64,000 nt of DNA. Source: JAEUIG01 sp046349775 (lineage in GTDB: Bacteria; Planctomycetota; Planctomycetia; Planctomycetales; Planctomycetaceae). The notes beneath the pieces are model-generated. The model was not told the origin of the DNA and did no database searches. It saw nothing but the letters and a program-made list of their open reading frames with translations. The position numbers and the translations under genes are program-made. Positions 19,545 through 29,956 of this stretch are shown here, piece by piece; within the stretch, counting starts at the first letter, position 1; each line of letters opens with the position of its first letter. The DNA is taken from the NCBI GenBank assembly GCA_046349775.1, contig JAXMBS010000021.1, positions 1-64,000 of the forward strand, in the 5' to 3' direction.

Positions 19545-20582
19545 ATGCGCGCGAGGTCTGTCGTGCCCGCAGAATCGTCACCGCCGTCGAGTGATCCTGC
19601 CCGATTGGCGGGTCAAAGTTGGCTGTGGGCGCGGCTGGGCTGTTACGTCGTCGTCCCGTTCGTGTTGGTCACCAGCATGTTGGCTTATTTTCAGCGTACG
19701 TTGATCTATGTCCCGGACCAGAGCCCGGTCCGGCTGGGGGAATCCGGCTTTGAGTCTGACCGCGTGCGCGAGGTGAGCCGCGTCACCGACGACGGACTCA
19801 CGCTCAAGGGCTGGCTGATTGCGGCCGAGGGGACCGCACTGACCGCGGAAGCGAACGGGTTCGGCGAGCAGCGCCCGCTGGTCCTGTACTTTCCGGGGAA
19901 CGGCGGACATCGCGGCTATCGACTGAAGGAGATCCGGCAATTGACGTCGCTGGGGTGCGACGTGCTGTATTTCGATTATCGCGGCTATGGCGGCAATCCG
20001 GGCTGGCCGACAGAGGCTGACCTGGCTCGCGATGCCCGCGGGGTGTGGAACTTCGCTGTCGAGCAACTGGGGGCGCAGCCGGAGCGAACGATCCTCTGGG
20101 GCGAATCGCTCGGCGGCGGCGTGGCGACAGGCGTGGCGTGGGACTTGTGCCGCGAGGGAACCCAAGCGGGAGGCCTGATCCTGCGATGCACGTTCACGTC
20201 GCTGCCGGATGCGGGGGCGTATCACTATCCGTGGCTGCCGGTACGGTGGGTGCTGCTTGATCGCTACCCATCGATCGACCGGATCGGCAACGTCACATGT
20301 CCGTTGCTGGTCATTCATGGTCGCGAGGACACGATCGTGCCATTCGAGCAGGGGCAGCGTTTGTTCAATGCGGCGCCGGCGCAGTCGTCGGGCGGAGTGG
20401 CCAAGCGATTTCTTGATCTGCCGCAGGCCGGGCACAACGACATGATGTACGTGGCGGCGGATGAGATCCGGGACGCGGTGGGGGAGTTTCTGACGAGTGC
20501 GGGTCAGGTGGAGCGGAGCGCCAGACAGCTCCACGGCGCTTCCACTGACAGTCGGAATAAAGAATCGCGAAGTGCAAAATGA
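19545..20582 (+). CDS. Membrane-anchored alpha/beta hydrolase
   Basis: 345 residues. A single N-terminal membrane helix (about residues 31-48) is followed by an alpha/beta hydrolase domain. The nucleophile elbow is WGESLGGG (Ser188), the oxyanion region is YFPGNGGH, the acid is in HGREDTIVP and the histidine in AGHNDMM. The overall pattern resembles the ABHD13/ABHD17 (BEM46) group, whose bacterial members are poorly characterised serine hydrolases. The C-terminal tail (from about residue 318) is low in complexity and runs into intergenic repeat sequence, so the true stop may have been lost by an indel. Divergent from the PVC cytochrome. Confidence 0.87.
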   Translation: MRARSVVPAESSPPSSDPARLAGQSWLWARLGCYVVVPFVLVTSMLAYFQRTLIYVPDQSPVRLGESGFESDRVREVSRVTDDGLTLKGWLIAAEGTALTAEANGFGEQRPLVLYFPGNGGHRGYRLKEIRQLTSLGCDVLYFDYRGYGGNPGWPTEADLARDARGVWNFAVEQLGAQPERTILWGESLGGGVATGVAWDLCREGTQAGGLILRCTFTSLPDAGAYHYPWLPVRWVLLDRYPSIDRIGNVTCPLLVIHGREDTIVPFEQGQRLFNAAPAQSSGGVAKRFLDLPQAGHNDMMYVAADEIRDAVGEFLTSAGQVERSARQLHGASTDSRNKESRSAK

Positions 20583-20641
20583 TCAGTTCAAATTGCAGAT
20601 TGTTGCCGTCCGACCTCCGACTTCTGATCTCCGACTTGCAC

Positions 20642-21290
20642 ATGTCGTTCGATCCCGAACCCTGAAACTGGCCACGTGGCACCTGCGGCGGCGATCCGGT
20701 GCTCCGGGGCTGGTGATCGAGCGTGTCGGGCCGGTCACGATGAAACTGGAGAAGAACTGGTTCCAGCGCTGGTGCGGTCGATCATCGCACAGCAGATCTC
20801 GTGGAAGGCGCGGGCGATCTGGGAGCGTCTGCACCGCCTCGGGTCAAACCGCAGGCCTACGCCGGAAGTGATCGCGGCGATTCCGATCGAGGAGCGCCAG
20901 ATCGGTCTCTCGCAGCAGAAGGCGCGCTATCTGCATGACCCGCGCGGCGGCGTGGCGGACGGGCGGGCATGGCTCAGCCGCGCGCACGCATGGCCGACGA
21001 TGAGGTGATTGAAGAACTGGTGCAGGTCAACGGGATCGGCGTCTGGACGATGCAGATGTTCCTCATCTTTTCGCTGGGACGGCCGGACGTGTTGCCACAC
21101 GGCGATTTCGGCGTGCGGGCTGCGATCCGCAATCTGTATGCGCTGGACGAACTTCCCAACCGCGAGCAGTCGTTCGCGATCGCGGAGCCGTGGCGGCCGT
21201 ATGCCAGCATCGCCGCATGGTACTGCTGGCGGAGTCTGGACAACAACGGGCGAAGACGGGAACCGCTAATGAACACTAATCGCGCGCCAA
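20642..21290 (+). CDS. alkA: DNA-3-methyladenine glycosylase II-like HhH-GPD protein, frameshifted
   Basis: A base-excision repair glycosylase assembled from three frames. The first piece starts MSFDP and includes IERVGPVTMKLEKNWFQ. After a shift near 20765 comes ALVRSIIAQQISWKARAIWE, and after another near 20950 comes EVIEELVQVNGIGVWTMQM with the helix-hairpin-helix. LPHGDFGVRAAI holds the catalytic aspartate. The C-terminal WYCWRSLDN is typical, but the real stop is unclear because the frame runs on into dispersed repeats after about 21260; the end given is approximate. The missing pieces are small, consistent with sequence errors. Expected role: removal of alkylated purines. Confidence 0.75.
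21261..21284. repeat. Left member of an inverted AACCGCTAATGAACACTAATC repeat pair
   Basis: This tract is the inverted counterpart of 21470-21494; 23 of about 24 positions can be aligned with one gap. Together they bracket about 185 bp between the glycosylase and the ceramidase-like gene. Confidence 0.65.
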
Positions 21291-21315
21291 TTCGCCGTGA
21301 ACCAGTTTCAAGGCC

Positions 21316-21340
21316 GGAGGGCGAGGCTCCCCGCCGAGCC
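21316..21340. repeat. GGAGGGCGAGGCTCC-type palindromic repeat, copy 1
   Basis: A 25-bp GC-rich tract (GGAGGGCGAGGCTCC followed by CCGCCGAGCC) that is nearly identical to 23007-23031. It contains a small GGCTC/GAGCC palindrome. The two copies flank the ceramidase-like gene in the same orientation. Confidence 0.7.
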
Positions 21341-21469
21341 GGAGTAAAAGGAAAGCCCGCTCTTCATCTCGGCTCTCCTGACTGGTCGGGATCGCCCCTC
21401 CCAGCATGCCGACCTTTGAACTGCTGAAACCGGTTCATAAATCGAGGCCGAACCGTTAAACTTTATCAA

Positions 21470-21494
21470 CGCTGATTAGCGTTCATTAGCGGTT
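21470..21494. repeat. Right member of the inverted GATTAGCGTTCATTAGCGG repeat pair
   Basis: Partner of 21261-21284, lying 40 bp upstream of the start codon of the ceramidase-like gene. A diverged third copy is at 15134-15163. Confidence 0.65.
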
Positions 21495-21534
21495 TGCCTT
21501 TCCTTCGACTGCGGAGACGCTTGAGACTACCAAT

Positions 21535-22944
21535 ATGAGACAATGCCTGATTGTTCTGGCTTGCCTGGTGGCGGTGAGTGACGGGACAGCCGCGGAGCCG
21601 TTGCGATCGCAACATCGATGGTCGACGCCTCGCCGCTGATCGTCGCCATTGGTCACGATCTCGACGAAAGAAGTCACGACGCCGCTGAGTTGCCGCGGAA
21701 TCGTGCTGCTGGGGAACGAGTCGCCGATCGTCCTCTGCGCCGTGGACTGGATCGGGATCGGCAACGACGGGCATCGCGAGTTCCGGGAACAGCTGGCTGC
21801 GGCTGCCGGCACGACGCCGGAGCGGGTCGCAGTCCACGCGCTGCACCAGCACGATGCGCCCTGGTGTGATTTCTCGATGGCCGAACTGGCAGCGGCCGAC
21901 GGCATCAGTGCGCAATACCAGGATGTCGGATTCGCACGGGACGTGATCCGCCGGACCGCGGCCGCGATCCAGGAGGCGCTACGCGTGCCGTTCAAGGTGA
22001 CGGACGTCGCGTTTTCGACGGGACGCGTCGAACAGGTCGCGTCGAACCGACGGATTCTGGGTGCAGACGGCAAAGTCGCGCATGTCCGGTGGACGGCCAC
22101 CGAGGATCCGGCCGTGCGCGCCTATCCCGAAGGCGTCATCGATCCGCTGGTGCGGATGATCACGTTCTATCTGGGAGAACAGCCGCTGGTGGCGCTCACG
22201 TACTATGCGACGCACCCGCAGAGCTACTACCGCACGGGTCAGGCGACGCCGGACTTTCCGGGATTGGCGCGGAATGCGCGGCAGGAAGCGACGGGCGTGC
22301 TGCACGTGCACTTCGACGGCGCGGGGGGCAACATCGGGGCAGGAAAGTACAACGACGGCGCACACGCGAATCGGCAGGTCCTGGCGGACCGCATGGCGGC
22401 CGGCATGGAACTGGCATGGCAGGGAGCGACGCGCGTGCCCATCACGGCGGACCAGGTTTCATGGAGATCCGTGGCCGTTGCGTTGCCGCCGGCCGCGTAT
22501 CTCGATGAAGCGGAGCTGCTGTCGATTATCAATGATCCCAAGCAGCACAAGCAGAATCGGTGGGACTCCGCAGGCGGGCTGGTCTGCCAGCGCTGCCGGG
22601 CAGGACGCCATCGATGTCGGCTGTCTGACGCTGGGAATGCCCGCATCCTCCACATGCCGGGAGAGCTGTTCGTCGGTGGAGTATCAACTGGCGGCACAGG
22701 AGCTGCGGCCGGACCTGTTTGTGTGCATGGCGGCGTATGGGGACTATGCCGCGGGTACATTGGGACCGACATTGCGTACGACGAGGAAGGGTACGAAACG
22801 TCGCGCGGTTCGTCGCTGGTGGCGCCGGGATCGGAAGCGGTGCTGGTGGGCGCGATGCGGGAGTTACTGGAGGCGAAACACGTTCCGCTGGCACCGCTGG
22901 GAGCGGCGCGCACGAACGGGAGGTCGCAGGCGCGCGGCAAATGA
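21535..22944 (+). CDS. Secreted neutral/alkaline ceramidase-like protein, frameshifted
   Basis: The start at 21535 opens a good signal peptide (MRQCLIVLACLVAVSDGTAA). The frame then breaks and resumes near 21660 as TKEVTTPLSCRGIVLLG. HALHQHDAP and FDGAGGNIGAGKYN resemble conserved motifs of the neutral ceramidase-like N-terminal family common in planctomycetes, where paired histidines bind zinc. Between about 22560 and 22760 the frame changes twice more (AIDVGCLTLG, then ILHMPGELFVGG, then LRPDLFVCMAAYGDYAAG, then IGTDIAYDEEGYETS). Repaired length is about 470 residues. Real ceramide hydrolysis is not implied; many members have unknown amide substrates. Confidence 0.7.
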
Positions 22945-23006
22945 TGGCGGGTGCGAAGCCGCAAGCGACGATCGCCGACCCGTCACAGCGTGCCTGGCAC
23001 CCTTTG

Positions 23007-23031
23007 GGAGGGCGAGGCTCCCGCCGAGCCG
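23007..23031. repeat. GGAGGGCGAGGCTCC-type palindromic repeat, copy 2
   Basis: Near-identical to 21316-21340, differing by one C in a run. It lies between the convergent ends of the ceramidase-like gene and the amidotransferase gene. Confidence 0.7.
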
Positions 23032-23094
23032 CTCGTGTCACCACGCTTCCGGCGAATCAGCGATTCGGCGAACGGTCACGACTCTGGCGGACTC

Positions 23095-23777
23095 TCAGTG
23101 CGCGCCGGGCAGGGGAAGCGGCGCGGGCGAGTCCAGCGGCTGGGCGTAGAAATCCGGTGGCCAGCGCAGACTGCGGCCGCTCAGTATCGGAGGAAGTTGC
23201 GTCTCAATTCCGGCGATGTGCAGAAAGTTCGCCAGCAGTCGATGCCCGGACTGCGTGAGGATCGACTCCGGATGAAACTGGACTCCGAAGACGGGCCTTG
23301 TGCGGTGGGCCAGCGCCATGACAAGACCGTCGTCCGTGCGTGCGGTTACGACCAGTTCGGGTGGCAGCGATGCTGCGGGAACGATCAGTGAGTGATAGCG
23401 CGTCGCACGCAGCGGGTTGGGAAGTCCTGTGAAGAGTCCGGTCCCGTCATGGAGGATCGACGACGTGCGGCCGTGGACCGGTTCCGGAGCGCGGACGACG
23501 TCGCCTCCGAGCGCGGCGGCGATGGCCTGGTGTCCGAGGCAGACCCCCAGGATTGGGATCCGCGCACTCAGCTCTCGGACGGCCTCCTGGCAGACGCCGG
23601 CTTCGTTCGGAGTGCACGGACCGGGCGAGAGGATGATCGCGTCCGGGCGCTGGCCGTTCGATGTCGGCCACACTCACAGCGTCGCTGCGCATCACGCGCG
23701 TTTCACACCCCCAGCTCCTCGACATAGCGGGCGAGGTTGTGGACGAAGCTGTCGTAATTGTCGAGCAGCAGGAGCAT
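23095..23777 (-). CDS. pabA: Glutamine amidotransferase component of anthranilate / aminodeoxychorismate synthase, frameshifted
   Basis: Class I glutamine amidotransferase that supplies ammonia to a chorismate-using partner in tryptophan or folate synthesis. The N-terminus MLLLLDNYDSFVHNLARYVE begins at 23777; the frame changes near 23705 (GCETRVMRSDAVSVADIE) and again near 23660 to DAIILSPGPCTP. Catalytic features are GVCLGHQAI (nucleophile Cys) and FHPESIL (His-Glu). Repaired length is about 227 codons, slightly long because of a Pro-rich C-terminal tail. The chorismate-binding partner (pabB/trpE) is not in the window, so PabA and TrpG cannot be told apart. Confidence 0.87.
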
Positions 23778-23902
23778 CGCGAGGGTCGAGTGGTGAGCGG
23801 GAGCGAGGCTCGACCGGTGCTTGTGATTGAGCTTATGCTGCGGGGCGGCGGCGTGCTTCTTATTCTCGACCGTCGGTCCCCTCCTCCCACAGGAATTCTG
23901 CC

Positions 23903-25006
23903 ATGACCTCGCGCGCAAAGTCACACGGTTTCCTGACGCCGGTTTCTGGCGGCCACTGCCGGCGGCGCTGCCGCGGCCTTCGCGGCTCCGGCCGTGATCA
24001 CCGCGTCGAAGACCGATTCGCGTGTCGTGCTGGGGGACGGGGATTACAAGTACGAAGTCCATCACGCCTGGCCGCAATTGCCGTCGCAGTTTCAGTGGCA
24101 GACGACGCACAACGTGGCGGTCGACCGGGACGGCAATCTGTACGTGATTCACGAAGGCAAACAGGACCTTCCGGAGCATCCGGCGATTTTTGTGTTCGAC
24201 AAGGATGGGAAATACGTCCGGTCGTTCGGGGCGGAGTTCCAGGGGGGCGGACACGGCATCGAAGTCCGCGACGAAGGGGAGCAGTTCCTGTATGTGTGCG
24301 CGTATCAGCAGGTGAAGTCGTTTGCCAAGCTGAGCCTGAAGGGGGAAGTCGTCTGGCGGAAGCACGCGCCGATGCCGCAGTCGGGCGTGTACGCGGCCGA
24401 GGAGGACACGAACCCGCAAGGTCTGGGGCCGCGACTGGTTCATGCCGACGAACTTCGCTTTCTCGATAACGGCGGGTTCTGCTGGCGGACGGCTACGGCT
24501 CATTTTATATCCACGAGTATGACGCGGATGGCAACTGGAAACGCAGCTTCGGCGGTCCGGCAGCGGTGACGGCAAGTTCGATACGCCGCACGGCGTGTGG
24601 ATCGATCGTCATCCGGCCGGACGGCGATTGTGGTCTGCGACCGGGCGCATAACACGCTGCAATACCTGTCGATGGCTGGGGAATACCAGGAGACGCCGAG
24701 CGGCTACGGGCTGCCGGCGAATATCGATACCGCAGGACCTGATGGTGATTCCGGAGCCTGGGGCCATGGGCTCACGTTGCTGAACGCAAAGAACGAGGTC
24801 GTCGCCCAGCTTGGAAACGACGTCGAGCGGATCAGCGGCAAAGACGGCGGCCAGATCCGCGGCAAGCCGGACCTGTGGATCGACGGAAGTTCGTCCACCC
24901 GCACGACGCGTGCTTCGACAAGAACGGCGCATCTTCAGTCGCTAACGGGGTGGCGACCGGCTGCGTGTCGAAGCTCAAGCGGCCTCAGCGAGTGATTGTT
25001 ACTTGA
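23903..25006 (+). CDS. Exported NHL-repeat (six-bladed propeller) protein, frameshifted
   Basis: Start at 23903 with a good ribosome-binding site (AGGA nine bases upstream). The N-terminus MTSRAKSHGFLTPVS followed by an Ala-rich stretch in the next frame (AAFAAPAVITASK) looks like a Tat-type signal broken by an indel. The body reads VVLGDGDYKYEVHHAWPQLP, HNVAVDRDGNLYVIHEG and FVFDKDGKYVRSFG, typical NHL blades. Further shifts near 24470, 24570, 24755 and 24890 lead to NTLQYLSMAGEYQET, NDVERISGKDGGQI and finally VSKLKRPQRVIVT ending at 25006. Planctomycete relatives are annotated as 6-bladed beta-propeller proteins without known activity. Divergent from pabA. Confidence 0.75.
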
Positions 25007-25139
25007 TCGACAGCGAGAGCCGGCCGGCGTCGGGCGCGCAGTTGCTGGATTTCGATCCGCAGCGGCGTGCCGTCAGGGATCGGCAACTCGAGTCGCCGTT
25101 GACCTTGATGGCCGGCGCAGGGCGGCAGTGCCCTGCGAT

Positions 25140-26573
25140 TCAAGCGCGCGGGGCAATGATGGAACCCAGGGCGAATCCTCCGCCATCAGACGGTTGCAAT
25201 TTGAAGCCGGCCGGACGGAGAGATACAGCGTCCTCAGTGGTATTGTCGACCGTGTATCGGAGCGTAATCGGCGTCATGGGCAGGTCGACGAGCGGAGGGA
25301 GCGTCAGCGCTGCGCGGGCGTCGATGACGATTTCGTTGTTCGCATACATGATCTGCAGCGGCGACTGATCGTCGAACCGCACCGTCAGGCTTTTGATTGC
25401 GGCGATGGCCTCCGGGGGGACCGGCTCGATCTCAATCCCGAGGCCCTGCAGGGTGTCGAGGACGGACAACAGCGCGGTCGCTGGCTCGACGACGTCCGCC
25501 ATGCGGATCGTCGCTCCGGCAAGTCCCAGGCGGCTCAACGAGTCATTCAACGCGGCATCCCGGAACGTCAACCGACCGATGGTATCCGCCTCAATTGGGT
25601 CACCATCCGTCGTTGGCGTCAGGCGCTGCGCCGTCACGCGTCGCGTAGGAACCGGCTGAGAGACCGGTGTCGGGACGCGTTCGGTCGCAGTCGCGCCGTC
25701 TGCAATGCGCACGCTGTACTGGGCCCATTCCTGGGAACTGCGGCCTTGGATGCGCAGCCCAGAGAATCCGTATTGCTGCAAGGCAGGCATGACGTGATCC
25801 AACCAGCCGCGGTTGAGTCGTGCCAGTTCAGCGTCGATGCGGCGGTTGAATTCCGTGCCGACACCCTCCCTGATTTTCTGGGCGGCGATCGCTTCTCCGG
25901 CGGAGCGCTGCGACTCGGCCGCCTGAAACGCAATCGACGACGCCAGCGGGCCGAGCAGCGGCACGCCACTGACTGGAGTGTTGGCGCCGACTGTCTGATT
26001 GAACGGGACCACGTCGACGTGCGGACGCTCTGTACGGAACAGGTTGCCGTCGTGCAGCACGAACTTGGTTGCAGTGAAGCGATGCTGACCCAGCGTCTGG
26101 ATCGCTGCCTGCGGCGTGTAGCCGACGGTCTCGGAACGGTTGTTGCCGCTGAGGACGAGATCGAGGCCGACACCCTGCGCGGACTCTCGCAGATTGATGC
26201 TGATGGACGTGGTCGTCGATTCGACGCCGTGCACGTCCGCGCCGAGGACGAAGTCGCGCACGGGGGATTGGCGCTGGTCGGTGCGGCCGATGATCCGGTT
26301 CAGCAGCGATTCATGGACGTCGATGATCAGCGCACCGTTGGCGTCGGTCGGAAGTGGAGGCGTGGTGGCAATGTGGCGGGCCGTCGTCGTGCAATCGCAC
26401 GGGGGAGCGGGATTCGTCGAGGCAATTTCCGGGCCTGGCAGGAGCGGCTGGGCGGCCGCCGGCGAGGAAACTGCGATCAGCCAAAGCAGTGCAGGAACGA
26501 AACGCCGTTCCCGCGGCGGGCAGGGAACTGGCACGCCGTGAATTGCACCTGACGTCGGCCGAAATGTGGACAT
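25140..26573 (-). CDS. Secreted protein of unknown function
   Basis: 477 residues, intact frame. The hydrophobic segment FVPALLWLIAVSSPAAA (about residues 25-41) is a signal peptide, so the protein is exported. The mature part begins with a Pro/Cys-containing linker, then a region that predicts as beta-strand (residues about 75-240: ADVHGVESTTTSISINLRES and similar alternating patterns), a helical segment (QRSAGEAIAAQKIREGVGTEF), and a C-terminal beta-rich domain. No catalytic motif was recognised. It follows the beta-helix autotransporter gene (26689-29790) on the same strand about 115 bp downstream, which hints at a shared envelope role but proves nothing. Confidence 0.8.
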   Translation of the reverse strand: MSTFRPTSGAIHGVPVPCPPRERRFVPALLWLIAVSSPAAAQPLLPGPEIASTNPAPPCDCTTTARHIATTPPLPTDANGALIIDVHESLLNRIIGRTDQRQSPVRDFVLGADVHGVESTTTSISINLRESAQGVGLDLVLSGNNRSETVGYTPQAAIQTLGQHRFTATKFVLHDGNLFRTERPHVDVVPFNQTVGANTPVSGVPLLGPLASSIAFQAAESQRSAGEAIAAQKIREGVGTEFNRRIDAELARLNRGWLDHVMPALQQYGFSGLRIQGRSSQEWAQYSVRIADGATATERVPTPVSQPVPTRRVTAQRLTPTTDGDPIEADTIGRLTFRDAALNDSLSRLGLAGATIRMADVVEPATALLSVLDTLQGLGIEIEPVPPEAIAAIKSLTVRFDDQSPLQIMYANNEIVIDARAALTLPPLVDLPMTPITLRYTVDNTTEDAVSLRPAGFKLQPSDGGGFALGSIIAPRA

Positions 26574-26688
26574 CGCCGATCAGACATGGAACGCGAACTG
26601 TCTCCACCCCGGTCGGGGGGAGGAAGATCGGCATCCATTGTCACCGCGTCGCCCAATGAAGAAAAGGGCCACTGCGGCTGATCTTGGG

Positions 26689-29600
26689 TTACGGCACGTT
26701 CTGACCGTTGACGTTGAAGTGCCCCTGTGTGGTCCCGGCCGGGATGAAGAAGGGGGTGGTGGCGTTGAGGACGTTATTCGCCTTAACGCCTTGCAGTGTC
26801 ACGGTATCGGTAATTGACTGGAAGATAATGCCGCGATCGATCAGAGCGCCCGGACCGCGGAAGTCGAGCGTGTTCAGTTCCATCTCAATGCTGGACGGGC
26901 CGTTCAATGCGTTGAACAGGATGCCGGTACCTCCGCCGGCGACATCAATGATCTGATTGCTCAAAATGGATACGTTCGCGGATTTGGCCAGCGTCAGATC
27001 CAGTCCGGTGGTCCCGGTACTGTTAAATGCGATCTTGTTCCCGCCGACCACCAGCTCCGACGGGCCTCCCGTGTTGACCAGCAGGGCAGTGTTCGCATTG
27101 CCGTCCATGAGCATCACGTTGTTGCCGACCGAAATCTGAGCGAGCCCGATGCCGTGGGTCGTGAAGCCGTAGCCCACGTCGTGATCGCCAGTGGTCTGGA
27201 TGCCGTTGTTGACGGCGTTGGCCAGCAGGATCCCGCTCCAGTCGAGTCCGACGGCCGTCACAAAGTTGGCATGCGTTTTGATCGAATTCCCCTGGAAGGA
27301 GAAGTTCAGCGTCGAGCCTTCCGAGCCTGCGAGGCCGGAAACCCGGATCGCGTCGCCCGTGTTCGATTCGATGGTGTTGGTGTTCATGTTGAACACGCGC
27401 GATCCCGCCTTGTCGACCTCATACACGATTGTGGCGTCCAAGCTGCCGTTGTTCAGATACTGGCTGTTGATGGAATGGAACTCGTCGACGTTCAGCAGCT
27501 TGAGACCAAAAGACGTTGAATCGGTGACGCGCAGATTGGTCAGTGCGAGTTGCTTGACATTGTCGGCCTGCAGGCCGATGCCATTCTGCTTCAGGTCGAG
27601 TCCGGCCAGCCCGACGGTCGCGAAGTCCTTGATGTAGACGCCGACGCCGGCGTGCTGAATGAGACCGGCACTGCCGAGCACCGCCGAGTTGGCCAGGGCG
27701 AACACGCCGTCGCCGCCGACGATGCGGATGCCGTAGGCGCCACCGCTGGCCGCAACACTGGTCAGGAGCGCGTTCAGCTTGGTGTCTTCGGCGTCGAATG
27801 CGGCGCCGCCAGTCGTGGAGAGGTCGCCGGTCGCAATCGTCAGTCGTTCGCTGTCGCGCGCGTACAAGGCAGGCGCGTTTGTCGATTCCGCGTGCAGTCT
27901 GTTGAACCAGGTCTCGCCGTCGTTGTGTTCGATGTCGACGGCGGTCCGACCGGTGGCTCCCTTGATCGACGCAATGTTGATGAGCGTATTGCCGTCGCGA
28001 TTCTGGACCGAGAGCCCGGTCCCCGCAGCATTCGTGATCGTGGTCGTATTGAGCATCGTTACCTGGCCGCTGCCGCCGTCAATTTCAACGCCGATGCCGG
28101 AGGAGTTCCTGACCGTCACGTTGTCCAGAATGACGTCGCCGTCGTTGTTGGCGAGGCGGATGCCGTCGCCGCCGTCTTCGGCGATCGTTGAGCCGGACAT
28201 ATTGATCGTGCCGTCAGTCGTATTGGTAATGAGCAGCGAACGGCCGGTGGAGGATTCGATCCGGCCGTCATACCACATGTTCGCGGTGCCGCCATCGATG
28301 CGCAGGCCGGCGCCGGCGGCGTCCTTGATGAGCATGCCGGACATCAGGGAATTGCCGGACGCATTCTGGATGTAAACGCCGTTGCCGCCGGCGTTGTTGA
28401 CCTGCACATTATTGATTGCGAAGTCATGCACGCCGCTGGCATAGATGCCGTTCCCCGTCGGCGAATTGATGACGAAGCCGGAGATCACACTGTTGTTGGC
28501 CATCGTGACGGCATTGCCGCTCACACCCTGGATGATCGGGGCGACCCCGGCGGCGCCGATCTGAGGCAACAACACCGACCCGTAGCCCTGGATATTGAGC
28601 CAGTCCTGTGATCCGTTCCCCTGGCCAATGAGCACCTGGCCGCTCTGCAGAACGATGGGTTCGTTCAGGACGGCGCCGGCGTGCACGAGAATGACGTCCG
28701 CCCCGGCAGTCTGGGCGGCGGCAACCGTTGCCCAGGGGCTGTCCACCGTGCCGCTGGCGCTGATACCTGCGCCGACATGCTGAATGACGTACGGGAGCTG
28801 CGTATTGGGATTAATCGCCGTGACGCCGACGGTGGTCTCCTTGCGGCGTCCGACGATCACGTTGTAGTTGCGATAGACCCACTCACCCATCCGGTCGTAC
28901 CGCAAGGCGCGGCTGGTTTCGGTGCGCTTGAAGCCGCCGAAGTACGCCCAACTGACGCCGAGCATTACGTTGGTGCCAAAAAAGCGGTCGGTCGTGAATA
29001 GTGCCTGAGCATCGAGCGAGGGGATGATCGATCCTTCGATGCGGGCTTTGGCGCCGTTGATCGGGGGAGCGCCATTGCCGCCGAAGTTGTAGCCGCCAAC
29101 GTACACGCGGAGATTGTGCTGCCGCAGCACGGTTGCCGGCAGCGGCATGCCGATTTCGTAGTCCACCCCGGCCAATGCGACGCCGAACACCTGCAGGCGG
29201 TCGAACAGCAGTTGGTTGCCGACGAACCGCGGATTGATCAGCCGGTCGGCAATTTGGCGGTCGGTCTGGCCGACCGGCAGGTAGCCATTGAGCCGCACAT
29301 CGAACAGGTCGCTGTACTGTTCCAGGCTGAGTCCGAGTTGTTGATAGAACCGGCCCACGGTGTCGTCGCCGTCGTACCACAGACTGGCGCCGAAAATGTT
29401 GCCGGCGCCCCAGGGACGCATGCGGTAACCAAGGCCGATGTTTCCGCCGACGTTCCCGTAGTTCGAAACGAACAACCGGCCGTTGCCGAAGAACATCTGA
29501 TTGTCTTCGAGCAGGTACGGGAATAACTCGACGTTAGTGATCGACGTACTGCGGCCGAAGGTCGGAAACGCGAGATACTGCACGCGGGCCTGAATTCCGG

Positions 29601-29790
29601 AGCCGTCGGAGACGGGCTTGAAGATGTCGTCGTCGGGGTCCGAATTCTGGCTGAAGACCGGTGGAACCGACGCCAGCAACATGACAGCCAGCGTGAGGCA
29701 CACCGCGCCACGGCGCTTGAAGCCGCCGAAGGGTGCGTGCGCAGTGCGGACCGTGCGCTGGCGAATCTTCGCGAGAGCAGCAGAACTCAT
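26689..29790 (-). CDS. Outer-membrane protein: inverse-autotransporter-like barrel plus beta-helix
   Basis: About 1,033 residues from the ATG at 29790, with a basic N-terminus and hydrophobic core (GAVCLTLAVMLLASVPPVFS) as signal peptide. Mature residues roughly 60-320 alternate aromatic and small residues as in a beta-barrel (FGASLWYDGDDTVGRFYQQL, LDVRLNGYLPVG-like segments), matching inverse autotransporter (intimin-type) translocator domains. The remainder is a right-handed parallel beta-helix with repeated N-G-x-G-I/V and DNVTV-type rungs, a predicted surface-exposed passenger. An aspartate-rich linker (NSDPDDDIF) follows the signal. Probably a cell-surface adhesin or matrix protein; ligand unknown. 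Divergent from the kinase gene at 30291. Confidence 0.82.
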   Translation of the reverse strand: MSSAALAKIRQRTVRTAHAPFGGFKRRGAVCLTLAVMLLASVPPVFSQNSDPDDDIFKPVSDGSGIQARVQYLAFPTFGRSTSITNVELFPYLLEDNQMFFGNGRLFVSNYGNVGGNIGLGYRMRPWGAGNIFGASLWYDGDDTVGRFYQQLGLSLEQYSDLFDVRLNGYLPVGQTDRQIADRLINPRFVGNQLLFDRLQVFGVALAGVDYEIGMPLPATVLRQHNLRVYVGGYNFGGNGAPPINGAKARIEGSIIPSLDAQALFTTDRFFGTNVMLGVSWAYFGGFKRTETSRALRYDRMGEWVYRNYNVIVGRRKETTVGVTAINPNTQLPYVIQHVGAGISASGTVDSPWATVAAAQTAGADVILVHAGAVLNEPIVLQSGQVLIGQGNGSQDWLNIQGYGSVLLPQIGAAGVAPIIQGVSGNAVTMANNSVISGFVINSPTGNGIYASGVHDFAINNVQVNNAGGNGVYIQNASGNSLMSGMLIKDAAGAGLRIDGGTANMWYDGRIESSTGRSLLITNTTDGTINMSGSTIAEDGGDGIRLANNDGDVILDNVTVRNSSGIGVEIDGGSGQVTMLNTTTITNAAGTGLSVQNRDGNTLINIASIKGATGRTAVDIEHNDGETWFNRLHAESTNAPALYARDSERLTIATGDLSTTGGAAFDAEDTKLNALLTSVAASGGAYGIRIVGGDGVFALANSAVLGSAGLIQHAGVGVYIKDFATVGLAGLDLKQNGIGLQADNVKQLALTNLRVTDSTSFGLKLLNVDEFHSINSQYLNNGSLDATIVYEVDKAGSRVFNMNTNTIESNTGDAIRVSGLAGSEGSTLNFSFQGNSIKTHANFVTAVGLDWSGILLANAVNNGIQTTGDHDVGYGFTTHGIGLAQISVGNNVMLMDGNANTALLVNTGGPSELVVGGNKIAFNSTGTTGLDLTLAKSANVSILSNQIIDVAGGGTGILFNALNGPSSIEMELNTLDFRGPGALIDRGIIFQSITDTVTLQGVKANNVLNATTPFFIPAGTTQGHFNVNGQNVP

Positions 29791-29956
29791 GGAATGGGCA
29801 ATCCACCACGACATCGGCGCAGCGCCGCGCGCACCGCGAGACCGGCGTCGGACGAGGGAACGGGAAACTTTCGCACTCAGGAAAACTGAGAGAGGGGGCG
29901 GGGACGATATCCGGCGGTCTGCGCCCGGTCAATCCGTCAACCGCGAGCTGATGCCG

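Noticed and set aside
24996..26552. A 518-codon plus-strand frame opposite the secreted protein at 25140-26573
   Set aside because: Arg/Gly-rich low-quality sequence. The minus-strand frame has a good signal peptide and coherent composition.
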